This document shows, piece after piece, positions 1 through 11,486 of a stretch of 64,000 nucleotides of DNA. The DNA is from Corylus avellana (taxonomy: Eukaryota > Streptophyta > Magnoliopsida > Fagales > Betulaceae). The notes under the pieces were generated by a model. That model saw nothing but the letters and a program-made list of their open reading frames with translations, did no database searches and had not been told where the DNA came from. The translations under genes were made by a program, and so were the position numbers. The stretch is taken from the NCBI RefSeq assembly GCF_901000735.1, contig NC_081541.1:33808060-33872059 (forward strand), read 5' to 3'. Numbering within the stretch: the first letter of the stretch is position 1; each line of letters begins with the position of its first letter.

Positions 1-443
1 GAGTTACGCCACTTTGTGCCTTACCAGATTGCATTAATTGGATTATGACAATTGCTTTTATACTAAATTTAATCTTTTTGGTGATATTAATAGTTGAGCT
101 CCCAGTGGCCCAATCTGTAGATTTAGAGTATACATAAGGTGTTTCTTTCTCATTTCAAAGAGTATTATAACTTAAAAATAAATCTGAGAAATTTAAAATT
201 AACATTGTTTTATTTGTAGCTATTACACTTTGACAGATTATCATCTTTGTGCTATTTCATTAGTAAGTCAAAATTCATACATCTCAAGTCTGACATACAG
301 TAGAGATCTTATTTAAGTTCATAGTTAAAAGTAGAGGAAATTAATCAGATATTCTATTGGAAACATGTGCATTTTCATAATCTTGTGCAAATGGCAGATG
401 AAGCCTTATCTGATTCTTCTTTATATATCTTGTTTCCACGCAG

Positions 444-1950
444 ATGCACAAGGTTCTCATTCCATATTTTCTTGCATTAGTTGTCACACCCCCAACTCAC
501 AGCCTCGAGGGAACATTGCTGGTACACTCATTTTTACTTTAATATGAAGTTTCCGTCATGCTTTTCTAATGAGTCTTATTCTTGCAAGTCATTTGGATAT
601 TTTTAAAACATAACCTGCTTAAATGAGCGGGGAATGGAACTGCATTGTGGAGTTTGTTTGAATATGAGCGGGGAATGGAACTCTCTTTTGGTAGACTTAG
701 ATATTTCTGTTTTCTCCTAATTTCAATAGCCACTTGAATTATGAGCTCATAAAAGGGTCTAGTTCATTCTCCCTGGGTTTAGTCGTGTCATCTTCAAGAG
801 GTATATCCTGGGTTCAAGGAAGAGACGTCCCCCTTCTTGTGCTTTTGAAAGGAATGAATTTAGGATAGACGTGCCCTTTGGCCCCTGGAGCAATTAGCCA
901 GGTGGTCTTCTATGACTGCTACTTCTTGTATTATTTCTCCTCTTTAATGAAAGGGTTGCACATGGAGGAGAAGGTGGCCCTTTTAATATCAAAATTGTCA
1001 ACCAAAAAAAAAGGTGGGGAGAGAGAGAGAGAGATTATAGGTGTGATTCCACCTCTGTGCTTATGGTCTTTTCTCCTCATATAGGCTCTTATAGTCCCTG
1101 CTATCTTGTACTCCCAAGGTGTTTCTATCGCAAATAAATAAGTTATACACAACATACAAGACCTTATATCATGCTCTCCTTTCGTGTTGGGAATTTCTGT
1201 GGCACTAGAACTTTTCTTGTGACTATTAGTTTGGTTGCACTTTCTGCTTAACGAAATACATAATATAGCTTAATTTAGAGAATCTTACTGTAATTTCACA
1301 CATCAAAACAAAGCACAAGATCACATCCTCATGGCTATACGATGGTATAATTTGCCCAACCCCATGCCACGCCTGAAATATGAGCCCAAACCCTGCTAAT
1401 GAAAATGGGGTCTGCTGGGCTGGGGTCCCACCCTGTTCATGATCTAGTTTATTTACTATATTGCAGTTACTTCCATAAGAATAGTAAAAAAATTGTATTC
1501 TAATATTAAAATGTCTGTTTTGTTTCTTCAGGCTGGACGGGATCTTAAATTTATTAGCTTATCAATGACCGGATGCTTTTCTATGGGTGCACTATTCCTA
1601 CTGGTATAGATCTGTTTCATGCTCTTCTGGTGCCCTTAGTTTGTACATGTTCGTTTCTTCACCATGCATTTACAAGTCCTTCCCATCTTTCTTTTCACCA
1701 GCTTGTAAGTAGTAGGGGATATGGTTTGCCTGGCTGCTGGTTTGGACTTGTAGCATTTCAATGGGTAAGTAGAGTAACGTTACCTGCTTCCATGTGCCAA
1801 TGTTATCTACTTGAACTTCTCTGACTGCTACAAGTTTTTCTTTTTCAGGCTCGATTTTTCCTCTCTCTTCGGCGCATTCTTTCTCCAAATGGCATACTTT
1901 ACTCTGACGATTTGAGTCAGTATAATTTGGAAAAGCTGAGAGCTACCTAG
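444..1950 (+). CDS. MATE efflux transporter, C-terminal exons (EDS5/DTX46-like), partial
   Basis: Four exons join in phase: 444-521, 1532-1603, 1702-1764 and 1849-1950 (stop TAG 1948-1950), each bounded by AG acceptors and GT donors. The joined 107-residue tail contains [15 protein letters not shown], then [18 protein letters not shown], then a charged end with ILYSDD. From memory of the family, this order (LEGTLLAG, a small-residue membrane helix, GCW..LVGFQWAR, LYSED) is the C-terminus of plant MATE transporters of the plastid EDS5/DTX46 branch; EDS5 exports the salicylate precursor isochorismate from chloroplasts. MATE assignment is fairly firm; the subfamily and substrate are inference. 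The 5' exons lie upstream of the window or in 1-443, where I could not place one. Intron 522-1531 holds a short near-duplicate around 625 and 664 containing GAGCGGGGAATGGAACT, and no gene. Confidence 0.72.
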
Positions 1951-2655
1951 TTTAGGAATCCACATGAACATATACGAAAATCAATTTAGCTAGAACCCAA
2001 TTCATTATTCTAGCCAAAAGCGGGTATGAATTACCCACAAAAAAAAAAAAAAAAATTCACATTATTGCCCTTGTGGCCAAAGATTAAATTATCATTCTGT
2101 CTCAATTAATGATGCTAAAAGCAAAAGCAATGTATGCCTCAAGCTGCGATATGTATTTCACCACGGCCAGCAGTTGCTTGCTTGTCAGTTGTATTATTCT
2201 GTATCTGACAAGAAAGAATGCTGTGGCACTTGAGAATTAATTGAAGTTCCAAGTTATATGCATTGAATCACTGCTCCATCTTCATTATTTCTGTAACAAA
2301 TGTCTTCTGTACCCAAAAATACTTCCCGGAAGCTGGCCTGTGTGTAGGGATGAGAAATTCGGTGCCGGAGTTATTACAGCTATTGCAGCCGTAAATTGGT
2401 CGAAAATCCAAATGTCTTTGAGGGATCCGGCTTAGGTGCTGTAACACCTTCTTTCTTCTCTGCACCTTCTTCTCTCTGATTGAAAGGCAGCACAAGAACA
2501 AAGAAAAAAACAATTTGAAGCAGTAGTAGAGAACAATGGGCCGCTTCCCATCTTATTTTTGGAAGCATTCCCAAGGGATCTCCTATTCTCTCTTCCTTGC
2601 GGATCAGAAGTGGGAAAGATCCTCCCATGTAGCCCTTTTCCCCTCTTTCTATTAG

Positions 2656-2717
<62 letters not shown>

Positions 2718-3129
2718 GAGAACAAGCTAGCTAGGCCCCATGTGAGTTGATAGGGTGAATTCAACATCATAATTAGATATTTTCACTTAAATTATTATTT
2801 GGATTCAATTGAAATCATGCATGCGTATAGTGATCTCTATCTCCATTCACTCACTACTTCTATTCTAAAATCCCAAATAGGAAGCTTCAACCACTAATCA
2901 GAAATACCCAATTTTCTAAAACATCAGGTCACCATTGAAATATTATGAAAAACTCAACAATGACAGACTTGAACCATGTTCATATCGTCAGACATTTCCT
3001 TCTTCTATCGCCGTTCAGCAAAACTACGTACAATCACAAATATCATATAAGAAACGCAAATTATAGTGAAAAAAATAAAATTATTTGTTACAATTAAGCA
3101 GACTATAGTCCTACATTCCTAGTAAACCT
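1951..3129. other. Intergenic, no gene seen
   Basis: Downstream flank of the MATE gene. It has short open frames without recognisable protein features, an A run near 2040, and the long A tract listed separately. Nothing else can be supported. Confidence 0.5.
2656..2712. repeat. 57-base poly-A tract
   Basis: An uninterrupted run of A. It could be the tail of a retroposed sequence (LINE, SINE or processed transcript) in + orientation, or an expanded homopolymer. No matching target-site duplication was found, so the origin is undecided. Confidence 0.8.
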
Positions 3130-3475
3130 AGTTCAATAGATCAATAAGTTTCCCCTATTTGGCTCATATTCTCCTATCAATAAATCAATCATTAGATTTG
3201 TAGGATTCACTATTGACTTATGTAGAGTTCACACAAATCCACAAATCTAATGATTGATTTGTAAGATGAGATGAGCTAAATATGATAAATTTATTGACTC
3301 TTAGCATTTCTCATCTTACAAATCAACTATTAGATCTATGTACTTATGTGAACCTCATATAAATCAATGGTGGACCACACAAATCTAATGGTTGATTTGT
3401 AAGATGAGATGGGCCAAATATGATGAAAATATTGACTCCTAGCATTGGTTGATAGGACAATGTATTGAAATCTAC
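3130..3475. mobile_element. Palindromic MITE-like region
   Basis: Inverted and direct copies of a block reading like AATCTAATGATTGATTTGTA recur at about 3180, 3245, 3315 and 3390, with outer arms resembling TTTGGCTCATATTCTCCTAT and its complement near 3410-3440. This is the pattern of a short inverted-repeat DNA element, perhaps two nested copies. Family not identified. Confidence 0.5.
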
Positions 3476-3485
3476 TTTAATTTTC

Positions 3486-3655
3486 TAAGAAATGCTATAA
3501 TGCAATAAAATGATCATTTCATGCTCATAAAAGTGTTAGGTGGCAAGAGATCATAGGCCTCATCTATAGTTGTTGTAGCCCCACCCACTAGTAAGCCTAT
3601 GACCTCTTGCCACCTAGGAGGCCAAAAATGGTATTTTTATTGTGCTATAGCATAT
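3486..3655. mobile_element. Inverted-repeat MITE at the left edge of the tandem array
   Basis: The arms AAATGCTATAATGCAATAAAA (left) and TTTTATTGTGCTATAGCAT (right) are complementary, and inner blocks GGTGGCAAGAG / CTCTTGCCACC also pair, so almost the whole element folds. The right arm, from about 3628, is the first sequence shared by all array units. The duplication breakpoint therefore falls inside this element. Confidence 0.6.
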
Positions 3656-4395
3656 CTCTAATTTTCTTTACTTCAAATGTGTTCTGCATCAAGCCAAATT
3701 AATAACATAAATTTCTTAACGCAACATGTTTCCATACATCTATAAATTTACTAATTCTACTCCAACATTGCAATAAAACCAACATTATACATCCATAATT
3801 GTGCAATTCTAGCTTCTACAATATTCTTGAACTCCACAAATCCATATCCCTTTGAAAAATTGAGCTGCAAAGATAGAATAGACTTAAAATGACTTCCCCA
3901 GGAAAAAAAATGACCTTCAAACAGGAAACAAGCTTCAAAACATGATGTAATATTCATAACAAACTTACATTGTCATACATTAGTAGCTTCACATCAACAA
4001 TTTCGCCATGGACACCTAAGGAGTACAAAAACACGCGTAAGAACATAAAAAACTACCAATTGAAATATCAACGTATGAAACATTCACTACTAAAATCCAT
4101 TATGGTCAATAAATAATAAGAGGTTCCTTCAATAAATTTCCGACTCACGCACAATTGAATAAAGCTCATTAATTTACAAATACGATAACTCTACAGTAAC
4201 TTCATAATGACAGGACATATTAACAAGTAAAACGAATAGAAAATGAAAACTGCAAATTATTTATGCCTTCATTGTCATGTGAAAGCTAGCATAACAACAA
4301 TCAACTCCAATGCTTTTGGTTGTCGTGTTAAAGTTATTACAATTATAGATGACAGTGACAACTACTAGCGCTTGGTAAACTCCTAAAATAGAGTA

Positions 4396-4550
4396 ATTCT
4401 AGGGACCTTCTTTTTATATCCTGCAAAAGTTTATGTAACTTTTAAAATTACCATTGGATCAAAATCCATCCTAAATCCAATGGTTATTTTAAAGGCCACA
4501 TTAACTTTGAAAGGATGTAATGTTGGTCCCTAGCATTACTCCCTAAAATA
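4396..4550. mobile_element. Short palindromic MITE carried by every array unit
   Basis: Ends GAGTAATTCTAGGGACC and GGTCCCTAGCATTACTCC are inverted repeats, and inner parts around AAAGTTTATGTAACTTTTAAA also pair. Counterparts lie near 7970-8128, 11025-11185, 14305-14460 and 17545-17700. The insertion therefore predates the tandem amplification. It lies in the intron of the SR45-like fragment. Confidence 0.6.
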
Positions 4551-4621
4551 AGAAAATAGAGTATTGTGAAAAAACAAAAAAGACAAAAAAAGGTTAATGG
4601 TCGCAGACATGATTATACTTT

Positions 4622-5134
4622 TGTAACTACCTAAGAAAAAAGCGTTAGCCACATCTGCGTTATTTCCCCGAAAGGACTAGTTAATTTGGAGTTTCCCTAG
4701 AATTTATTATAAAGCACAGTTTCACCTAGTAACTCGAAAATGTAGGACTTAACACCCACAACTATCTTTATAACCCCTCACTCTATGTGGGTTTCTTCTC
4801 ATCTTCTCAATATGGGACGGAGGTGTTACAAACTCCCTCTCTTACATTTCTGACGTCCTCGTCAGGGCCACGTCCTGCAGTACTCTAGTACCATATGACA
4901 TGGCGTTACTAGGTGGCTTTAATACCTACTTGTAATGACCCAGGAAAAAACGCTAGCCACATCTGCGCTATTACCCCAAAAGGATTAATCAATGTGGAGC
5001 TTCTCTAGATTATAAAGCATAGTTTCACCTAGTAACTAAGCAATGTGGGACTTAGCACCCATGACTATCTTTGTAAACCACCTACTCTATGTAGGCTTCT
5101 TCTCATCTTCCTAGTATGGGATCGGGATGTTACA
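4622..5134 (-). mobile_element. TRIM-type short LTR element, complete
   Basis: Two ~205-bp direct repeats, 4622-4830 and 4931-5134, each begin TGTAA.. and end ..GTTACA and flank only 100 bp. On the minus strand the interior starts next to the LTR with a degenerate initiator-Met primer site (GGTATTAAAGCC) and ends with a purine-rich tract (AAGAGAGGGAG) before the second LTR. That is the layout of a terminal-repeat retrotransposon in miniature. Flanks ACTTT / CTTTT may be the remains of a target duplication. Confidence 0.7.
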
Positions 5135-6479
5135 CTTTTCATTCCAAACTCTACAATAACCGTTTTATAGCTGGCTCAATAGTTGAATAAAGGGGGTATA
5201 AAAAGAATGTTAGACATTAAAAAATTTAAAATAAGTGATTAACTTACATAATACTTTTCTTATACGAGAGCTTCAGTCACATCACCACGGAGGTTGTCAA
5301 TGCGAAGAACAGACGACTCTTGAAAAGAAGAGGCCTTCCTGAAATCAATGTTTTATATATATATATAATCAAAATATCATTAAAAGTGAAAAGAGCAAGT
5401 GTTTTTAACATATGCAAGAAACACAATGACCTTTTTTGGGGTATAAATGCTACCAACAAGGGTGCAACTAGAATGTTTAGTTTTTGGGGTGCAAAAGTTA
5501 ATTTTTAAAGGTATTTTAATATATATATATATATTGGAGACCACCCTTGGCTTCGGGGAGTTGGAGCCCCCCAAGGGAGACCACCCTTGGCTTTGGGGAG
5601 TTGGAGTCCCCCCAAGCCCAGGGGTAGTTTGGCCCTTGGCTACCAACTAGACCATCAAGGGCATGAATTAATAGTTAGAATTATGATTAGAGGATCTTGA
5701 TATGCTATTGAACTTCATACGAACGAACAAAAAAGATACAAAAATAGAAAATGGAAGTTTTAAAAGTAAATTTATCAACCAAAATTTAAATTCTAACAAA
5801 TGCACTCTACACTATTAATGTAAGGCATTAAAGTAACAAGTGCCCAGCTCTCAAAAATAATTTCACCTTAGGAGTACAAAAATCTCTTTCAATTGTGGCT
5901 GTGAAGGGGGACCACTTCAAGCTACCTTGCAGGACTATGACGATCATACCCTGTTTGGATATAGAGAAAACATAAAAATAAATGGATTAAAAGTACTATA
6001 ATTAAACTAATTCCAAAAGTTGTACAGCGGACAGACCTCTACCATAAAGGAGGATTGCTTGGGCTGGGGCTGTGAAGACTTGAGCTCGGCAACCAAGAGG
6101 AAGACGATGACGAGATTTCCAGGCGAGAGCTGGAGCGAGAGATTGGGCTAGTGTTGGACCGGGGGCAGTAGGGCAAGCCAAACCCAAACCCCAACCGCGG
6201 CGACTAATGGTCTCGGCCGGGTTTCGTCATGGATACATCGCAGAGATCTAGAAGGATATGACTTAGGTATTTTTTTATTATTAAAATGAGATTTTTTAGA
6301 AAAAATTATTATATGACCGTTCATGTGTGAAGAACAGAAGGTAAAACTTTTGAGTCAAGTAAAACACGTTTAGGACTTCAATTTGATTTGAAAAGTTTAA
6401 GGCCCACAAATTTCGGACGAATTAAAATTGAGTCAAACAAACTCAAAATGAGTGAAACGAAATCTAAAACATTCTTCAC

Positions 6480-7225
6480 GGAATACTCTATATATACCCA
6501 TAAAATTTCAATTCAATTAGAGTATGTTAAGGAGACGAAACTGACCCTGTAAAATGCCAAATATGATAGTCTACCAATCTCCACTACTATTTCATCTACC
6601 AATTTCCTTTATTATTCCATCTACCAGTTTTTAAAAACGCTCTTCATGGAATATTCTATCAACCCATAAAATTTCAATTCCATTAGAGTAAGTTAAGGAA
6701 ACGAAACTGACCCGATAACATGCTGAATATAATAGTCTACCAATCTCCACTACTATTCCATCTACCAATTTCCTCTATTATTCCATCTACCAGTCTTTAA
6801 AAACGTTATTCACAGAATACTCTATCTACCCATAAAATTTCAATTCAATTAGAGCAAGTTAAGGAAACGAAACTAACCCGATAAAATGTCGAATATGATA
6901 GTTTATGGCCTAGAAATTTCAGACGAATTAAAATTGAGTAACAAACTCAAAATAAGTTAAACGAAAATTCAAAACGTTCTTCACGGAATACTCTATCTAC
7001 TCATAAAATTTCAATTCAATTAGAGCATGCTAAGGAGACAAAACTGACCCCGTAAAATGCCAAATACGATAGTCTACCAATATTCACTACTATTCTATCT
7101 ACCAATTTCCTCTATTATTTTATCTACCAGTCTTTAAAAACGTTATTCATGGAATACTCTATCTACCCATAAAATTTCAATTCAATTAGAACAAATTAAG
7201 GAAACGAAACTGACCCGATAAAATA
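6480..7225. repeat. ~165-bp sub-repeats upstream of each SR45-like fragment
   Basis: A block starting near GGAATACTCTATCTACCC and running through AATTTCAATTCAATTAGAG, AACGAAACTGACCCGATAAA and ATTCCATCTACCAGTC recurs at about 6481, 6648, 6814, 6985 and 7152. Equivalent blocks fill 9636-9885, 12810-13550, 16070-16805 and 19310-19560, with about two copies in unit 2 and four to five in units 1, 3 and 4. They occupy the promoter side of each fragment. Confidence 0.7.
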
Positions 7226-7364
7226 AAATGGTATTTTTATTGCACTATAACATATCTCTAATTTTCTTTCCTTCAAATGTGTGTTCTGCATCAAGCCAAA
7301 TTAATAACATAAATTTCTTGACGCAACATTTTTTCATACATCTATAAATTTACTAATTCTACAC

Positions 7365-9382
7365 CAACATTATACATCCATAATTATACAATTCTAGCTT
7401 CTACAATATTCTTGAATTCCACAAATCCATATCCCTTTGAAAAATTGAGCTGCAAAGATAAAACAAATTTAAAATGAATTCCCCAAGAAAAAAATGACAT
7501 TCAAATAGGAAACAAGCTTCAAACCATAGTGTCACATTCATAACAAACATACATTGCCATGCATTAGTAGCTTCACATCAACAATTTCGCCATGGACACC
7601 TAAGGAGTACAAAAACACGGGTAAGAACATAAAAAACCACCAATTGAAATATCAACGTATGAAACATTTGCTACTAAAATCCATTATGGTCAATAAATAA
7701 TAAAAGGTTCCTTCAATAAATTCCGATTCACGCACAATTGTATAAAGCTCATTAATTTACAAATTCGATAACTCCACGGTAACTTCATAATGACAGGACA
7801 TATTAACAAGTAAAACGAATAGAAAATGAAAACTGAAAATTCTTTATGCCTTCATTGTCATGTGAAAGCTAGCATACCATTAATCGACTCCAATGCTTTT
7901 TGTTCACGTGTTAAAGCTATTACAAGTACAGATGACAGTCACAACTAGTAGCGCTTGTTGAACTCCTAAAATAGAACAATCTTATGAATCTTCTTTTTTT
8001 GCTGCAAAAGTTTATGTGACTTTTAAAAGTACCATTGAATCAAAATCAATCCAAAATCCAAATTGTTATTTTAAAAGTCATATTAACTTTGAAGGGATGT
8101 AATGTTGGTCCCTAACATTACTCTCTAAAATAAGAAAAGATAGTATTGTGGAAAAACAAAAAAGACAAAAAAAAAAAAAGATTAATGGTCGCATACATGA
8201 TTATACTCTTTATAACTACCAAGGAAAAAAGGGTTACCCACGACTATCTTTATAAACCACTCACTCTATGTAGGCTTCTTCTCATCTTTCTAGTATGGGA
8301 TCGGGGTGTTACACTTTTCATGCCAAACTCTACAATAACCGTTTTATAGCTGGCTCAATAGTTGAATAAAGAGTGTATGAGAAGAATGTTAGACATTAAA
8401 AAATTTAAAATATGTGATTAACTTACATAATATTTTTCTTATACGAGCTTCAGTTACATCACCACGGAGGTTGTCAATGCGAGGAACACACTACTTTTGA
8501 AAAGAAGAGGCTTTCCTGAAATCAATGTTTTATATATATATATCATTAAAAGTGAAGAGAATGTGTTTTTAACATATGCAAGAAACACAAGGTGCTTTTT
8601 TGGGACGTAAATGCTACCAACAAGGATGCAACTAGAATGTTTAATTTGGGGGGGCAAAATATTTGAAAAAATTTGTAGGGGGCAAAAGTTAATTTTTAAA
8701 TGTATATATATATGTTGGAGACCACCCTTAGCTTGGGGGAGCTGGGGTCCCCTCAAGCGCAGGGGTAGTTTCGCCCATGGCTACCAATTAGACCATCAAG
8801 GGCATGAATTAAAAGTTAGATTTATGATTAGAGGATCTTGATTCGCTATTGAACTTCATACGAACGAACAAAAGAGCAAAAAAAATATATAAAATTTAAG
8901 TTTTAACAGTAAATTTATCAACCCAAATTTAAATTCTAACAAATGCATTCTACATTGTTAATGTAAGGCATTAAAGTAACAAGTGACCAGCTCTCAAAAA
9001 TAATTTTACCTTAGGGGTGCAGAAATCTCTTTCAATTGTGGCTGTGAATGGGGACCACTTCTAGCTACCTCGGCAGAACTATGACGATCATACCCTGTTT
9101 GGCTATAGCGAAAACATAAAAATAAATGGATTAAAAGTACTATAATTAAGCTAATTCCAAAATTTCAAAAGTTGTACAGCGAATAGACCTCTACCTCAAA
9201 GGAGGATTGCTTGGGCTGGGGCTAGGAAGACTTGAGCTCGGCAACAGAGAGGAAGACGATGATAAAATCTCCAGGCGAGAGCAGGAGCGAGAGCCTGGGC
9301 TAGTGTAGGACCGGGGGCTGAAGGGCAAGCCAAACTCGAGCCCCAACCGCGGTGACTAATGGTCTCGGCCTGATTTCGCCAT
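7365..9382 (-). pseudogene. SR45/RNPS1-like fragment, array unit 2
   Basis: Minus strand: ATG at 9382 gives MAKSGRDH plus the shared stop. The RRM exons are at about 8520-8440 (exon B, with an in-frame stop after SSFQK), near 7605-7555 (exon C) and near 7450-7385 (exon D). This is the shortest unit because it has only about two of the ~165-bp sub-repeats. The embedded LTR copy is internally deleted. Confidence 0.6.
8209..8314 (-). mobile_element. Internally deleted solo LTR of the same TRIM (unit 2)
   Basis: It keeps the start (TATAACTACC) and the end (GATCGGGGTGTTACA), but the middle ~100 bp is missing between AGGGTTA and CCACGACT. Confidence 0.55.
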
Positions 9383-10377
9383 GGCTACGTCGCAGAGATC
9401 TAGAAGGGTATGACTTAGGTATTTTTTATTATTTTTAAAATGAGATTTTTTAGAAAAAAATTATTATATGACTGTTCATGTGTAAAGAACAGAAGGTAAA
9501 AATTTTGAGTCAAGTGAAGCACGTTTAGGACTTCAATTTGATTTGAAACGTTTATGGCCCAGAAATTTCGGACGAATTAAAATTGAGTCAAACAAACTCA
9601 AAATGAGTGAAATGAAAATCCAAAACGTTCTTCACGGAATACTCTATCTACCCATAAAATTTCAATTTAATTAGAGTATGTTAAGGAGATGAAACTGACC
9701 CCGTAACCGTAAAATGCCAAATATTATAGTCTACTAATTTCCACTACTATTTCATTTACCAATTTTCTCTATTATTCCATCTACCAGTCTTTAAAAACGT
9801 TATTCATAGAATACTCTATCTACCCAAAAAATTTCAATTCAATTAAAGCAAGTTAAGGAAACGAAACTGACCCGATAAAATAAAATAGTATTTTTATTGC
9901 ACTATAGCATATCACTAATTTTCTTTCGTTCAAATGTGTGTTCTGCATCAAGCCAAATTAATAACATAAATTTCTTGACGCAACATGTTTCCATACATCT
10001 ATAAATTTACTAATTCTACTCCAAAATTGCAATAAAACCAACATTATACATCCATAATTGTGCAATTCTAACTTCTACAATATTCTTGAATTCCACAAAT
10101 CCATATCCCTTTGAAAAATTGAGCTGCAAAGATAGAACAGACTTAAAATAAATTCCCCAAGAAAAAAAATGACCTTCAAACAGGAAACAAACTTTAAACC
10201 ATAATATCACATTCATAACAAAAATACATTGCCATACATTAGTAGCTTCACATCAACAATTTCGCCATGGACACCTAAAGAGTACAAAAACACAAGTAAG
10301 AACATAAAAAACCACCAATTGAAATATCAACGTATGAAACATTCGCTACTAAAATCCATTATGGTCAATAAATAATA

Positions 10378-10755
10378 GGGAAAACTTCACGATGGACCTC
10401 CAAACTTCCACCCGTTTTGAAATACCCCCCCTGAACTTCAAAATCTCTCAATTTAGTTCCCTGAACTTTCAATTGCTCTCAATTTGAACCCTTCCGTTAA
10501 TTTTAGCCGTTAAAAATTCAAAAAAAGACCAAAATATCCCTGATTTTTGTTTTTTAAAAAATAAAAAAACGTTTTAGAAGTTGGAATTTTATACAAAAGT
10601 CAGGGGTATAAACGTCATGTGACATTTAAAATCTAACGGAGGGGTCCAAATTGAAAGCAATTAAAAGTTTAGGGGACTAAATTGAGAGATTTTCAAGTTC
10701 ATGAGAGGTATTTCAAAACGAGTGGAAGTTTGGGGGTCCTTAGTGAAGTTTCCCC
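10378..10755. mobile_element. MULE-type MITE with 9-bp target duplication
   Basis: Ends GGGAAAACTTCAC and GTGAAGTTTCCCC are inverted, with long complementary arms (CTCCAAACTTCCAC / GTGGAAGTTTGGGGG). The exact 9-bp duplication TAAATAATA flanks it at 10369-10377 and 10756-10764. The empty sites of the other array units read AATAAATAATAAAAGG. A 9-bp duplication is the Mutator hallmark. The insertion happened after amplification, as only unit 3 has it. Confidence 0.85.
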
Positions 10756-11275
10756 TAAATAATAAAAGGTTCCTTCAATAAATTTCTGATTCACGCACAA
10801 TTGTATAAAGCTCATTAATTTACAAATTCGATAACTCTGCAGTAACTTCATAATGACAGCACATATTAACAAGTAAAACGAATAAAAAATGAAAACTAAA
10901 AATTCTTTATGCCTTCATTGTCATGTGTAGCATACCAATAATCGACTCCAATGCTTTTAGTTGACGTTTTAAAGCTATTACAAGTACATATGACAGTGAC
11001 AACTAGTAGCGCTTGTTGAACTCCTAAAATAGAACAATCTTAGGGACCTTCTTTTTATGCTGCAACAGTTTATGTAACTTTTAAAATTACCATTAAATCA
11101 AAATCCATCCAAAATCCAAATTGTTATTTTAAAAGTCATATTAACTTTGAAAGGATGTAATGTTGATCCCTAGCTTTACTCCCTAAAATAAGAAAAGATA
11201 GTATTGTGAAAAAACAAAAACGACAAAAAAAAAAAAAAAAAAAAAGGTTAATGGTCTTATAAATGATTATACTCT

Positions 11276-11486
11276 TTATAACTACCCTAGAAAAAAGGGT
11301 TAGCCACAACTGTGCTAATACCCCAAAAGAACTAGTCAATTTGGAGCTTTTCTAGAATTCATTATAAAGCACAGTTTCACCTAGTAACTAGGCAATGTGG
11401 GACTTAGCACCCACAACTATCTTTGTAAACCACCTACTCTATGTAGACTTCTTCTCATCTTCCTAGTATGGGATCGGAATGTTACA
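11276..11486 (-). mobile_element. Solo LTR of the TRIM (unit 3)
   Basis: A single ~210-bp copy at the position where unit 1 has the two-LTR element; ends near GGATCGGAATGTTACA. Confidence 0.6.

Larger units (their letters stand above)
3757..6230 (-). pseudogene. SR45/RNPS1-like splicing factor fragment, array unit 1
   Basis: Reading the minus strand: ATG at 6230 gives MTKPGRDH then a stop, followed in the same frame by a Ser-rich stretch. A second exon starts at 5338 and contains QESSVLRIDNLRGDVTEAL. Exon C, 4015-3969 (AG acceptor, GT donor), encodes VHGEIVDVKLLMYDN. Exon D starts at 3864 and encodes LNFSKGYGFVEFKN, where KGYGFVEF is an RNP1 motif. The order MAKP..SR region, QES.VL...L, VH.E and KG.GYVEF with A.AQL.M matches SR45/RNPS1, core components of the exon-junction-linked splicing machinery. 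The C-terminal RS domain is absent. The stop at codon 9, a stop in exon B and the truncation make it a pseudogene. Confidence 0.68.

Noticed and set aside
2432..2770. Open frames encoding poly-Lys / poly-Phe at 2432-2770
   Set aside because: Produced by the poly-A tract; no protein features outside the homopolymer.
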